This document shows, in pieces, positions 17,305 through 25,707 of a stretch of 42,480 bases of DNA. The notes beneath the pieces were generated by a model, which worked only from the letters and a program-made list of their open reading frames with translations, had not been told where the DNA came from and ran no database searches. The stretch's first letter is position 1, and every line of letters begins with the position of its first letter. This DNA comes from an uncultured Marvinbryantia sp. (GTDB taxonomy: Bacteria > Bacillota > Clostridia > Lachnospirales > Lachnospiraceae), in contig CAKRVB010000025.1 of the NCBI GenBank assembly GCA_934408725.1, positions 1 through 42,480 on the forward strand, given 5' to 3'. The position numbers and the translations under genes are program-made.

Positions 17305-18273
17305 ATGGAAACGATGAAACAACCATTAGTGATTTTAACCGGTCCAACTGCAGTGGGGAAAACGGCGTTGTCCATCCATCTTGCACAGGCAATTGGAGGA
17401 GAAATTATTTCAGCAGATTCCATGCAGGTATACAAAGGTATGGATATTGGTTCGGCCAAAATTCGTCCGGAAGAAATGCAGGGTGTTCCCCATTATCTGA
17501 TTGATGAATTAGAACCGGACGAAGAATTCCATGTTGTGCGTTTTCAGCAGATGGCAAAAAAATATTTGCAGCAGATCTACGATCATGGACATATTCCCAT
17601 TGTGGTAGGTGGCACCGGATTTTATATTCAGGCCTTATTGTATGATATAGATTTTACGGAAAACAAAGGAGATCTTTCTATCCGACAGCAGCTGGAGACT
17701 CTGGCAGCAGAAAAGGGGGCAGAATATTTACATCAGAAACTGGCGGAAGTAGATCCGAAATCAGCAGAAGATATCCATGCCAACAATGTAAAACGGGTGG
17801 TTCGGGCTTTGGAGTTTTACCAGGAAACCGGGACGAGAATCTCCGAACACAACGAACAGGAGCGGCAAAAAAAGTCCCCTTATCATTTTGCCTATTTTGT
17901 CTTAAACGATGAACGAAAAAAGTTGTATGAACGCATTGACCAGCGTATTGATCAGATGCTTGTCGATGGGCTGGTAGAGGAAGTTACATTCCTGAAGAAA
18001 AAAGGCTATACCAGAGATATGGTATCCATGCAGGGACTGGGCTACAAAGAGATTCTGGACTATCTGGATGGAACAATCTCTCTGGAAGAAGCCATTTATC
18101 GGATCAAACGGGATACCCGTCACTTCGCCAAACGGCAGATTACCTGGTTTAAGCGGGAACGGGATGTTACCTGGATCTCCAAAGGTGACTTTGAGGGAAA
18201 AGGAACCAGCATCCTGGAATTTATGATAACTACATTACAGCAAAAAGGAATATTACCGGAACAGACGGTATAG
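17305..18273 (+). CDS. miaA: tRNA dimethylallyltransferase MiaA
   Basis: About 322 residues. P-loop GPTAVGKTALS and the signatures EIISADSMQVYKGMDIGSAK and HYLIDE are diagnostic. MiaA puts the isopentenyl group on A37 of tRNAs reading UNN codons, producing the substrate of MiaB, encoded three genes upstream. The start at 17305 has AAAAGGAAA in front. An ATG at 17290 would add five residues but has no binding site, and 17314 is also possible. It follows mutL closely and likely belongs to the same transcript. Confidence 0.95.
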   Translation: METMKQPLVILTGPTAVGKTALSIHLAQAIGGEIISADSMQVYKGMDIGSAKIRPEEMQGVPHYLIDELEPDEEFHVVRFQQMAKKYLQQIYDHGHIPIVVGGTGFYIQALLYDIDFTENKGDLSIRQQLETLAAEKGAEYLHQKLAEVDPKSAEDIHANNVKRVVRALEFYQETGTRISEHNEQERQKKSPYHFAYFVLNDERKKLYERIDQRIDQMLVDGLVEEVTFLKKKGYTRDMVSMQGLGYKEILDYLDGTISLEEAIYRIKRDTRHFAKRQITWFKRERDVTWISKGDFEGKGTSILEFMITTLQQKGILPEQTV

Positions 18274-18297
18274 AGTCCAACAGCAGACGAGGAGAAG

Positions 18298-19605
18298 ATG
18301 ATGAATACAGAAACAATCACAGGCATGTATCAGGAACTGGGCGTAGACAAAGACGTTCTGGATTTTGGAAATGCCGTTGAGAAAACATTGAAGAAGCGAT
18401 TTGCTCAGATCGATGAGGTTACAGAATATAATCAGTTGAAGGTGATCGGTGCCATGCAGAAATGCCGGGTCAGCGCAGAATGTTTTCAGGGCAGTACCGG
18501 GTATGGATATAATGATCTGGGACGCGAAACGCTTGAAAGTGTCTATGCCGCTGTTTTCCACACAGAAGCAGCACTGGTGCGTCCACAGATTACCTGTGGA
18601 ACCCATGCACTGGCACTGGCACTGGCTGGCAATTTGCGTCCAGGGGATGAGATGATCTCTATTTCCGGGAAACCATACGATACCCTGGAAGAAGTCATCG
18701 GTATCCGTCCATCCAACGGATCTCTGGCAGAATATGGCATTACTTATGCACAGGTTGATCTGACACCGGAAGGAGAATTTGACTTTGAAGGAATCCGAAA
18801 AGCCATTTCTTCCAAAACAAAATTGGTAGAGATTCAGCGTTCCAAGGGCTACCAGACTCGTCCTTCGCTATCTGTTTCCAGGATCGCAGAAGCCATTCAG
18901 TTTGTGAAATCCATTCGATCTGACATCATCGTTATGGTAGATAACTGTTACGGAGAATTCGTAGAAACGATGGAACCAAGTGATTTTGGGGCAGATATGG
19001 TGGTTGGCTCTCTGATTAAAAATCCAGGCGGTGGACTGGCACCAATCGGCGGCTATATTGCAGGAACCAATGCCTGCATTGAAAACTGTGCTTACCGTCT
19101 GACTTCTCCGGGACTTGGAAAAGAAGTAGGTGCTTCCCTTGGTGTAAATAAAGACTTTTTCCAGGGATTATTCCTGGCTCCAACCGTGGTAAACGGAGCT
19201 TTAAAAGGCGCTATCTTTGCAGCAAATATCTATGAAAAACTGGACTTTCATGTAATACCGGACGGATCAGAAAGCCGTCATGATATTATCCAGGCTGTAG
19301 AATTTGGCTATCCGGAGGGTGTGATTGCTTTCTGCGAAGGAATTCAGGCAGCGGCTCCGGTAGACAGCTATGTAACGCCGGAACCATGGGCTATGCCTGG
19401 TTATGACAGTGATGTTATCATGGCAGCAGGGGCTTTTATCCAGGGATCCTCTATTGAACTGAGTGCAGATGGTCCAATCAAACCGCCTTATGCAGTCTAT
19501 TTTCAGGGCGGACTGACCTGGCAGCATGCCAAGCTGGGAATTCTGAAGTCTCTGCAGCGCATGAAAGAACGTAACCTTGTAGATCTTTCTAACGTAACAA
19601 TATAG
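18298..19605 (+). CDS. Methionine gamma-lyase family PLP protein (aluminium-resistance/YnbB type)
   Basis: 435 residues of the fold-type I PLP family once labelled aluminium resistance protein. Visible landmarks are FQGSTGYGYNDLGRETLE near the N-terminus, ITCGTHALALALAGNLRPGDE, VMVDNCYGEFVE and the likely PLP lysine Lys241 in GSLIKNPGGGLAPIGGY. It is distantly related to Cys/Met metabolism lyases; the substrate is uncertain. GAGGAG precedes two adjacent ATG codons (18298 and 18301), either of which could be used. In many Firmicutes this gene lies near miaA and hfq; no hfq is present here. Confidence 0.88.
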   Translation: MMNTETITGMYQELGVDKDVLDFGNAVEKTLKKRFAQIDEVTEYNQLKVIGAMQKCRVSAECFQGSTGYGYNDLGRETLESVYAAVFHTEAALVRPQITCGTHALALALAGNLRPGDEMISISGKPYDTLEEVIGIRPSNGSLAEYGITYAQVDLTPEGEFDFEGIRKAISSKTKLVEIQRSKGYQTRPSLSVSRIAEAIQFVKSIRSDIIVMVDNCYGEFVETMEPSDFGADMVVGSLIKNPGGGLAPIGGYIAGTNACIENCAYRLTSPGLGKEVGASLGVNKDFFQGLFLAPTVVNGALKGAIFAANIYEKLDFHVIPDGSESRHDIIQAVEFGYPEGVIAFCEGIQAAAPVDSYVTPEPWAMPGYDSDVIMAAGAFIQGSSIELSADGPIKPPYAVYFQGGLTWQHAKLGILKSLQRMKERNLVDLSNVTI

Positions 19606-19618
19606 ATAAGGATAGAAC

Positions 19619-20875
19619 ATGAAATCAATCATTGTAATCGGTGGCGGAGCTTCCGGTCTCATGGCGGCCATTGCAGCAGCCCGGGAGGGGGCTCGCGTTA
19701 CCGTTCTGGAAGCTATGGACAAGCCGGCAAAAAAGCTTTTAATGACCGGTAATGGCAGATGCAATCTTACCAGTCTGGATTTTTCCAGAGAGGACTGTTA
19801 CCGTGGTGGGAACAGGATGTTCTGTCAGCAGGTGCTGTCACAGTTCGATCATCACAGTACCATGCAGTTCTTTGAAGAAATGGGACTTTTGCTCCAGAAC
19901 CGGGGCAGTGGGGTTTATCCGCTGACGGATCAGGCATCTTCTGTGGCTGACCGTCTGCTTCTTGAGATCCAGAAGCTTTCTGTAAAGCTAAAATGCCGGG
20001 AAAAAGTAACTGGGATAGAAAAAAAAGAGGGTAAATGGACGGTTTATACAGAAGGCTGGCACTATGAAGCAGATGCGGTGATCCTGGCCTGTGGTTCTCA
20101 GGCAGTTCCGGCTACCGGATCGGATGGAAGTGGCTATGCGCTGGCCCGGATGTGTGGACATACCATACAAAAACCATTTCCGGCGCTGGTACCGCTAAAA
20201 TGCCAGGAATCTTTTGTAAAAAAACTGGCTGGTCTCCGTACCAGGGCAGTGATAGACATGGAGATCTGGCCTTCTGACGGATCTGCGGTTCAACATTTTT
20301 CTGAATCGGGCGAACTACAGTGGACGGAATATGGAATCTCCGGGATTGTAGTATTTCAGCTCAGTCGATATGCATCCGCGACGCTGCAGCAAAAGGGCCG
20401 TGTACAGGTAAGCGTAGACTGTCTGCCTTCGGTGACAGAGAAAGGGTTATTTGACCTTTTGTACAAAAAGAAGGAGGAAGAATCCATCGGGGATCGTCTT
20501 ACCGGTATCCTTCCGAAGAAAATGATTCCTGTGATACTGGAACTCTGTCAGATCAGGAAAGCTTCTGACAGACCGGACGAAACGCAGACAAAGCGCATCT
20601 GTAAGATGATCAAACATCTGCCACTTACCATAACCGGAACCAGGTCTTTTGAGCAGGCACAGGTATGTGGGGGTGGAGTGACTCTTTCTGAGATCGATCC
20701 GTGCACGATGGAATCACGTATCATCAGCGGTCTGTATCTGACAGGAGAACTGATGGATGTGGACGGTATCTGCGGAGGATACAACCTGCAGTGGGCCTGG
20801 TCCACCGGATATCTTGCAGGGAAGAGCAGTGCTGCAAAAGTTACCAGTCACAAAAAAGGAGAAGACCATGATTAG
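19619..20875 (+). CDS. HI0933/BaiN-like NAD(P)/FAD-dependent oxidoreductase
   Basis: 418 residues. The FAD motif IVIGGGASGLMAAIAAAREG is followed by the family signature KKLLMTGNGRCNLTS and the C-terminal GGGVTLSEI...GLYLTGELMDVDGICGGYNLQWAWSTGYLAG. The family is widespread; BaiN acts in bile-acid dehydroxylation in some gut Clostridia, but most members are uncharacterised, so no bile-acid role is claimed. AAGGAT precedes the ATG. The stop overlaps the next gene by 8 bases, linking the two flavoproteins. Confidence 0.9.
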   Translation: MKSIIVIGGGASGLMAAIAAAREGARVTVLEAMDKPAKKLLMTGNGRCNLTSLDFSREDCYRGGNRMFCQQVLSQFDHHSTMQFFEEMGLLLQNRGSGVYPLTDQASSVADRLLLEIQKLSVKLKCREKVTGIEKKEGKWTVYTEGWHYEADAVILACGSQAVPATGSDGSGYALARMCGHTIQKPFPALVPLKCQESFVKKLAGLRTRAVIDMEIWPSDGSAVQHFSESGELQWTEYGISGIVVFQLSRYASATLQQKGRVQVSVDCLPSVTEKGLFDLLYKKKEEESIGDRLTGILPKKMIPVILELCQIRKASDRPDETQTKRICKMIKHLPLTITGTRSFEQAQVCGGGVTLSEIDPCTMESRIISGLYLTGELMDVDGICGGYNLQWAWSTGYLAGKSSAAKVTSHKKGEDHD

Positions 20876-22457
20876 AATACAGCAGTTAAAGGTACCTCTG
20901 AATTATGATGAAGCACTTTTACGTAAAGAGATTGCCCGAAAACTAAAAATCCAGGCTTCGGATATCAAAGAATTACGGGTTCGCAAACAGTCTCTCGATG
21001 CCAGGAAAAAGCCAGATTTATATTATGTACTGACGGTAGACTTCTGCCTGGCAAAAGAGCAGCAGGTTTTGAAAAAAAAGCAGCAGGTAACCATCAGTCA
21101 GGTTACGGATTCCCCATATCAGATGCCAGAAAGTGGAAGTGAAGAGCTTCCTCATCGCCCGGTGATTGCCGGGTTTGGCCCTGCCGGTCTTTTCTGTGCT
21201 CTGCTGCTGGCAAGAGCAGGTTACCGTCCGCTGATACTGGAGCGTGGAGTCGATGTAGATCATAGAACTACATCGGTAGAACAATTCTGGAAAAATGGAA
21301 TCCTGGACACGGAATCGAACATACAGTTCGGGGAAGGCGGCGCTGGTACGTTTTCCGATGGAAAACTGAATACACTGGTAAAAGATGCCTGTGGGAGAAA
21401 TCATTATGTATTAAAAACCTTCGTAGAAGCCGGTGCTGACCCGGATATTTTATATGTGAATAAACCACATATCGGAACGGATGTACTTAGAAATGTAGTA
21501 AAACATATTCGACAGGAGATTCTTTCTCTTGGAGGAGAAGTACGTTTTGGATGTAAGGTTACCGATCTGAAAATCAAAGATCAGCAGCTTGTCGGTGTCT
21601 GTGTAAATCATACCGAAGAGATCCCATGTGAAGCACTGGTTCTGGCCATTGGCCATAGTGCAAGGGATACCTTTGCCATGCTTCATGAACATCAGATTCT
21701 GATGCAGCCAAAGTCTTTTGCGGTGGGACTTCGGATTGAACATCCACAGTCTATGATTAATCTGTCCCAGTATGGGCAGGAGCACCATCCACTGCTTGGA
21801 GCAGCCAATTATAAAGTGACCAGAAAACTGGCAAATGGACGAGGCGTCTATTCCTTCTGTATGTGTCCGGGCGGTTACGTGGTAAATGCTTCTTCAGAAG
21901 AAGGCCGACTGGCGGTAAATGGTATGAGCTACCGGGCCAGAGACAGCCGCAATGCCAACAGCGCTATGATCGTAACGGTAACACCGGATGACTTTGGCCA
22001 TGCAGGAGTACTGGGCGGAATCGAATTTCAGAGAGATCTGGAGAAAGCAGCCTGGCAGGCAGCTAACGGAAAGGTGCCTGTGCAGTTGTTTGGCGATTTC
22101 TGTGAAAACAGACCATCCACAGGGCTTGGCGATGTGACACCTTGTATCAAAGGGAAGTGGCAGCTTGGCAATTTAAGAGAAGTACTTCCGGACATCATCA
22201 GTCAGTCTCTGATCGAAGGAGTACAGGGATTTGAACGGCAGATTCATGGATTTTCCAGACCAGATGCCCTCTTTTCCGGTGTAGAATCCAGAACTTCCTC
22301 TCCAGTACGTATTGTACGTGATGAGCGGTTCCTGTCCAGTCTGACAGGGCTATATCCTTGCGGAGAGGGCGCAGGATATGCCGGAGGAATCACCTCTGCA
22401 GCCATGGATGGCATGAAAGTTGCTGAGGCAGTCATCAAAAAATATAGGAAAAATTAA
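20868..22457 (+). CDS. COG2509-type FAD-dependent dehydrogenase
   Basis: 529 residues from the ATG at 20868, which has GGAG 6 bases upstream and overlaps the preceding gene. A longer frame reaching 20757 has no binding site. The N-terminal small domain (MIRIQQLKVPL...ELRVRKQSLDARKK) is followed by a FAD fold with GFGPAGLFCALLLARAGYRPL and a C-terminal flavin motif GEGAGYAGGITSAAMDGMKVAEA. The internal SFAVGLRIEHPQ motif is typical of this family. The function is unknown. It is a different family from the preceding flavoprotein, not a duplicate. Confidence 0.9.
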   Translation: MIRIQQLKVPLNYDEALLRKEIARKLKIQASDIKELRVRKQSLDARKKPDLYYVLTVDFCLAKEQQVLKKKQQVTISQVTDSPYQMPESGSEELPHRPVIAGFGPAGLFCALLLARAGYRPLILERGVDVDHRTTSVEQFWKNGILDTESNIQFGEGGAGTFSDGKLNTLVKDACGRNHYVLKTFVEAGADPDILYVNKPHIGTDVLRNVVKHIRQEILSLGGEVRFGCKVTDLKIKDQQLVGVCVNHTEEIPCEALVLAIGHSARDTFAMLHEHQILMQPKSFAVGLRIEHPQSMINLSQYGQEHHPLLGAANYKVTRKLANGRGVYSFCMCPGGYVVNASSEEGRLAVNGMSYRARDSRNANSAMIVTVTPDDFGHAGVLGGIEFQRDLEKAAWQAANGKVPVQLFGDFCENRPSTGLGDVTPCIKGKWQLGNLREVLPDIISQSLIEGVQGFERQIHGFSRPDALFSGVESRTSSPVRIVRDERFLSSLTGLYPCGEGAGYAGGITSAAMDGMKVAEAVIKKYRKN

Positions 22458-22487
22458 GGATTCGAACCTATACATTTGATAGGGTTT

Positions 22488-22512
22488 ATGATAATATATT
22501 TTTGATTATCAT
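22488..22512. repeat. 8-bp inverted repeat upstream of radC
   Basis: Arms ATGATAAT (22488-22495) and ATTATCAT (22505-22512) with a 9-base spacer, in the 76-base gap between the COG2509 gene and radC. There is no following T run, so it is not a typical terminator. It could be an operator or chance AT-rich symmetry. Confidence 0.45.
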
Positions 22513-22533
22513 GCCGGGAATGCAAAAAATGAT

Positions 22534-23247
22534 ATGAAATATACCATCAAAGAACTGCCTGCAGACCAGCGTCCTTATGAGAAATGCAGCCGATATGGCT
22601 GCGAATCTTTAAGTGATGCAGAACTGCTGGCTGTCATTTTACGCACAGGAACAGGTGGCAGCACATCGGTGGACCTGGCATGTGAAATATTACAAAAGTC
22701 CGGAGAAGAAGATTTGTCCGGGCTGTACAAAATCAGTATTCCTGAACTTTGTCAGATAAAGGGAATCGGAAAAGTGAAGGCGCTGCAGATCAAGTGCATC
22801 GCAGAGCTCTCCAGGAGAATGGCCAAAGCCGGAGCAAGAAAAAAGCATCTTTTTGGCAGTGCACTGGAGATTGCCGAATACTATATGGAAGATTTTCGTC
22901 ATTCTGATCAGGAACATGTATTTGTGATGTCTTTTGATACCAAAGGACATCTCCTGGGAGATAAAATTATTACAAAAGGTACCGTGAATCAGTCACTGAT
23001 TACGCCAAGAGAAGTCTATCTGGAAGCCATGCATAATCATGCAGCATACATTATTCTGCTGCATAATCATCCAAGCGGTGATGCGACTCCCAGTCAGGAG
23101 GATGTTGCGATTACCACGCGTATGGCTCAGGCTGGAAGCCTTCTTGGAATTCCGCTGATGGATCACATTATTCTTGGTAATCAGTGCTATTATAGTTTCT
23201 GTGAACATCATGCATTCACAGACGAGGAGACACCAGACGGTACGTGA
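22534..23247 (+). CDS. radC: RadC family JAB-domain protein
   Basis: 237 residues. An N-terminal helix-hairpin-helix region (IPELCQIKGIGKVKALQIKC) precedes the JAB/MPN metalloprotease-like domain with the JAMM pattern HNHPSGDATPSQED. Despite the name, RadC is not clearly a DNA repair protein and its activity is unknown. The ribosome binding site is weak. The gene sits directly before mreB, the same place as in Bacillus. Confidence 0.95.
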   Translation: MKYTIKELPADQRPYEKCSRYGCESLSDAELLAVILRTGTGGSTSVDLACEILQKSGEEDLSGLYKISIPELCQIKGIGKVKALQIKCIAELSRRMAKAGARKKHLFGSALEIAEYYMEDFRHSDQEHVFVMSFDTKGHLLGDKIITKGTVNQSLITPREVYLEAMHNHAAYIILLHNHPSGDATPSQEDVAITTRMAQAGSLLGIPLMDHIILGNQCYYSFCEHHAFTDEETPDGT

Positions 23248-23264
23248 AAAACAAGGGGTAAAAC

Positions 23265-24290
23265 ATGGCATTTCATCATGCACTTGGTATAGATTTTGGT
23301 ACAGATACCATCAAAATCTGTGATAAAAAAAATCGATTTACAGTCTGTGAAAAAAATATGATAGCGATCCGTGATGAAAAAAGGGTAATTGCTATTGGAG
23401 ATGCGGCTTATGAGATGTTTGAAAAGACACCCATGAATGTCAGAGCCGCCTGTCCCATGGCCCGCGGGGTGATTGCAGAAGCCAGAAATGCGGAGATCGT
23501 CTTATCACATCTGTTAAAAAAACACAAGTCCATCCTGTCCGGCCGTCCTGCCATATTTATAGCAGTACCGCGGGATATTTCTGCTGTAGAGAAAAGGGCT
23601 TATTACACCGTATTGATTAATATTGTTCCGGAGAACAAGATCTATCTAGTAGACAAGGGCATTGCGGATAATCTGGGGGTAGGAGTCTCTATGGATTCTC
23701 CAAGAGCCAGCATGCTGGTGAATATGGGAGCCGGTACGACGGAAGTATCTGTGGTTGCAGGAGGAAAGATCCTGCTTAGTAAGACGCTTCAGATTGGAGG
23801 CGACCAGCTGGATGAAGACATCATTACCATGTGCCGCCGTATGTTCCATATTCATATTGGAAAGAAGACGGCAGTCCGGTTGAAGACGGCTTTGGCCTAT
23901 GTAGGAGATGGCCCGGCCAATTCTATGGTAGTGTATGGTATCAGTACGGTCTCAGGACATCCAATGACTGCAGAAGTTACTTCTATGGCAGTCAGTATCT
24001 GTATGGAACATACCATTCAGATGATTGCAGAAGAACTGCGGGGCATGATCGACCGGCTTCCGCCGCAGTTCCATCAGGATATTCTGGAGGCAGGGTTTTG
24101 CCTTATCGGAGGCTCTGCCATGATATTTAATCTGTCTGATTATTTCCGCAGACAGGTTCGGGTACCGGTGTCTCTGGTTCCAGAGCCTGGACTGACGACT
24201 TTACGGGGGATTCAGGCAATTATGAATCAAAAAGATCTGGTGAAAAACTATACTTATTCTTTACGGGATCTGACAGGAAGTTTTATATAA
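23265..24290 (+). CDS. mreB: Rod shape-determining protein MreB
   Basis: 341 residues of the actin-like MreB/Mbl family. Phosphate-binding segments GIDFGTDTIKI and MGAGTTEVSVVAGG, and the adenosine segment IGGSAMIFNL, are visible. It is clearly divergent from textbook MreB: DFGTDTIKI and GAGTTEV replace the more usual DLGTANT and GGGTTEV. It should form membrane-associated filaments that guide lateral wall synthesis with MreC, MreD, PBP2 and RodA, all encoded directly downstream. AAGGGG precedes the ATG. Confidence 0.93.
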   Translation: MAFHHALGIDFGTDTIKICDKKNRFTVCEKNMIAIRDEKRVIAIGDAAYEMFEKTPMNVRAACPMARGVIAEARNAEIVLSHLLKKHKSILSGRPAIFIAVPRDISAVEKRAYYTVLINIVPENKIYLVDKGIADNLGVGVSMDSPRASMLVNMGAGTTEVSVVAGGKILLSKTLQIGGDQLDEDIITMCRRMFHIHIGKKTAVRLKTALAYVGDGPANSMVVYGISTVSGHPMTAEVTSMAVSICMEHTIQMIAEELRGMIDRLPPQFHQDILEAGFCLIGGSAMIFNLSDYFRRQVRVPVSLVPEPGLTTLRGIQAIMNQKDLVKNYTYSLRDLTGSFI

Positions 24291-24299
24291 GAGGTTATT

Positions 24300-25160
24300 A
24301 TGAAGAAAAATACAATGGAAGAACACACCAAAAGTAAACTAATTCTATTCTTTTTATCTTTGATTTGCGGCATTATGATTATCGCAAGTTTTGCACTGGA
24401 ATTCACAAACAGTCCGGTAAAGGATGTAGTTGGCGTGGTGCTGACGCCGATACAGAGCGGTATCAATCATGTGGGTGGATGGTTTTCCGGAAAGATGGAT
24501 TATTTTGAGGATAACCTGAATCTGGTAGCCCAGAATGAAGAACTGCAAAGCCAGGTAGATCAGCTTACTGTTGAGAATACCCAGCTGCTGCAGGATAAAG
24601 ATGAGTTGAACAGCCTGCGGGATCTGTATGAACTGGATCATAAGTATGAGACTTACGAAAAAGTGGGAGCAAGAGTGATTTCTAAAGACGACAGCTCCAA
24701 CTGGTTCAGTACCTTTACGATTGATAAGGGATCTAATGACGGGCTGGCCGTGGATATGAATGTGATGGCTGGTTCCGGGCTGGTCGGAATCATCACGGAC
24801 GTGGGATCGAACTGGGCAACGGTTCGTTCTATTATAGATGATTACAGCAATGTCAGTGCCCAGATCAGTGAAACAGAAGATACCTGTATCATAGCCGGAG
24901 ATCTTTCTCTGACCGATGAAGGAACAGTGCGTCTGGTAAAGCTGAATGACCCAGACTCTAAGGTTAAAGTAGGTGACACTGTTGTGACCTCACAGATCAG
25001 TGACATTTTTCTTCCAGGAATTCTGATCGGATACGTTTCTGAGATCGGTGTGGATTCCAACAATCTGACTCATTCCGGTCTGGTATCTACCGTCGTAGAT
25101 TTTAAAGACATCAAAGAAGTTCTGGTGATTAAGAATCTGAAGCAGAAGGCAGAATCATAG
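24300..25160 (+). CDS. mreC: Rod shape-determining protein MreC
   Basis: 286 residues: one N-terminal membrane segment (about residues 13-33), a coiled coil (about 70-105, QNEELQSQVDQLTVENTQLL) and the beta-barrel MreC domain (VISKDDSSNWFSTFTIDKGSNDG). MreC is the extracytoplasmic scaffold of the elongasome that activates PBP2. It starts 9 bases after mreB with AGAGG upstream. Confidence 0.95.
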   Translation: MKKNTMEEHTKSKLILFFLSLICGIMIIASFALEFTNSPVKDVVGVVLTPIQSGINHVGGWFSGKMDYFEDNLNLVAQNEELQSQVDQLTVENTQLLQDKDELNSLRDLYELDHKYETYEKVGARVISKDDSSNWFSTFTIDKGSNDGLAVDMNVMAGSGLVGIITDVGSNWATVRSIIDDYSNVSAQISETEDTCIIAGDLSLTDEGTVRLVKLNDPDSKVKVGDTVVTSQISDIFLPGILIGYVSEIGVDSNNLTHSGLVSTVVDFKDIKEVLVIKNLKQKAES

Positions 25161-25176
25161 GGTTGGAGGATAGAAG

Positions 25177-25707
25177 ATGAGAACGAACGTAAGTATTTTT
25201 TTCCTGATGCTGATCTGTCTGCTTCTCCAGTGTACGTTAATGCCGGCTATATCCATCGCATCTATTACACCAAACCTGATGATTTCCTTTACGGTATCAT
25301 TTGGCCTGATGCGTGGAAAAAAGTCGGGTATGCTCATCGGATTTTTTTCCGGGCTGCTAATGGATATGCTGTGCATGGTGCTTGGCTATTATGTGATTGG
25401 CTTCCGTGCCTTTATCTATATGTATATTGGATATCTGTGTGGGTACTGTTATCAGATATTTTATGATGATGATGTAAAGATGCCGGTTCTACTGACTGCA
25501 GCAGGAGATCTGGCTTATGGACTGATTGTCTATGTGGCACAGTTCCTGTTGAGGGGGAGAGTTGATTTCTTTTTTTATTTAAAGCGGATTATCATTCCAG
25601 AGATGATCTATACCGTTTTAGTAACTTTAGTGCTTTATCGAGTTTTTCTGTTTCTGAATAAGAAAATAGAAAAAACGGCAAAAAGGAGTGTAGACAGCTT
25701 TGTTTAA
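25177..25707 (+). CDS. mreD: Rod shape-determining protein MreD
   Basis: 176 residues, strongly hydrophobic with about five or six membrane segments. The pattern PNLMISFTVSFGLMRGKKSGMLIGFFSGLLMDM is typical of MreD. GGAGG precedes the ATG by 7 bases. The end overlaps the start of the PBP2 gene by 8 bases. Confidence 0.93.
   Translation: MRTNVSIFFLMLICLLLQCTLMPAISIASITPNLMISFTVSFGLMRGKKSGMLIGFFSGLLMDMLCMVLGYYVIGFRAFIYMYIGYLCGYCYQIFYDDDVKMPVLLTAAGDLAYGLIVYVAQFLLRGRVDFFFYLKRIIIPEMIYTVLVTLVLYRVFLFLNKKIEKTAKRSVDSFV

Noticed and set aside
20757..20867. Longer N-terminus for the COG2509 FAD protein
   Set aside because: It overlaps the previous gene heavily and has no ribosome binding site; the ATG at 20868 has GGAG at the right distance.
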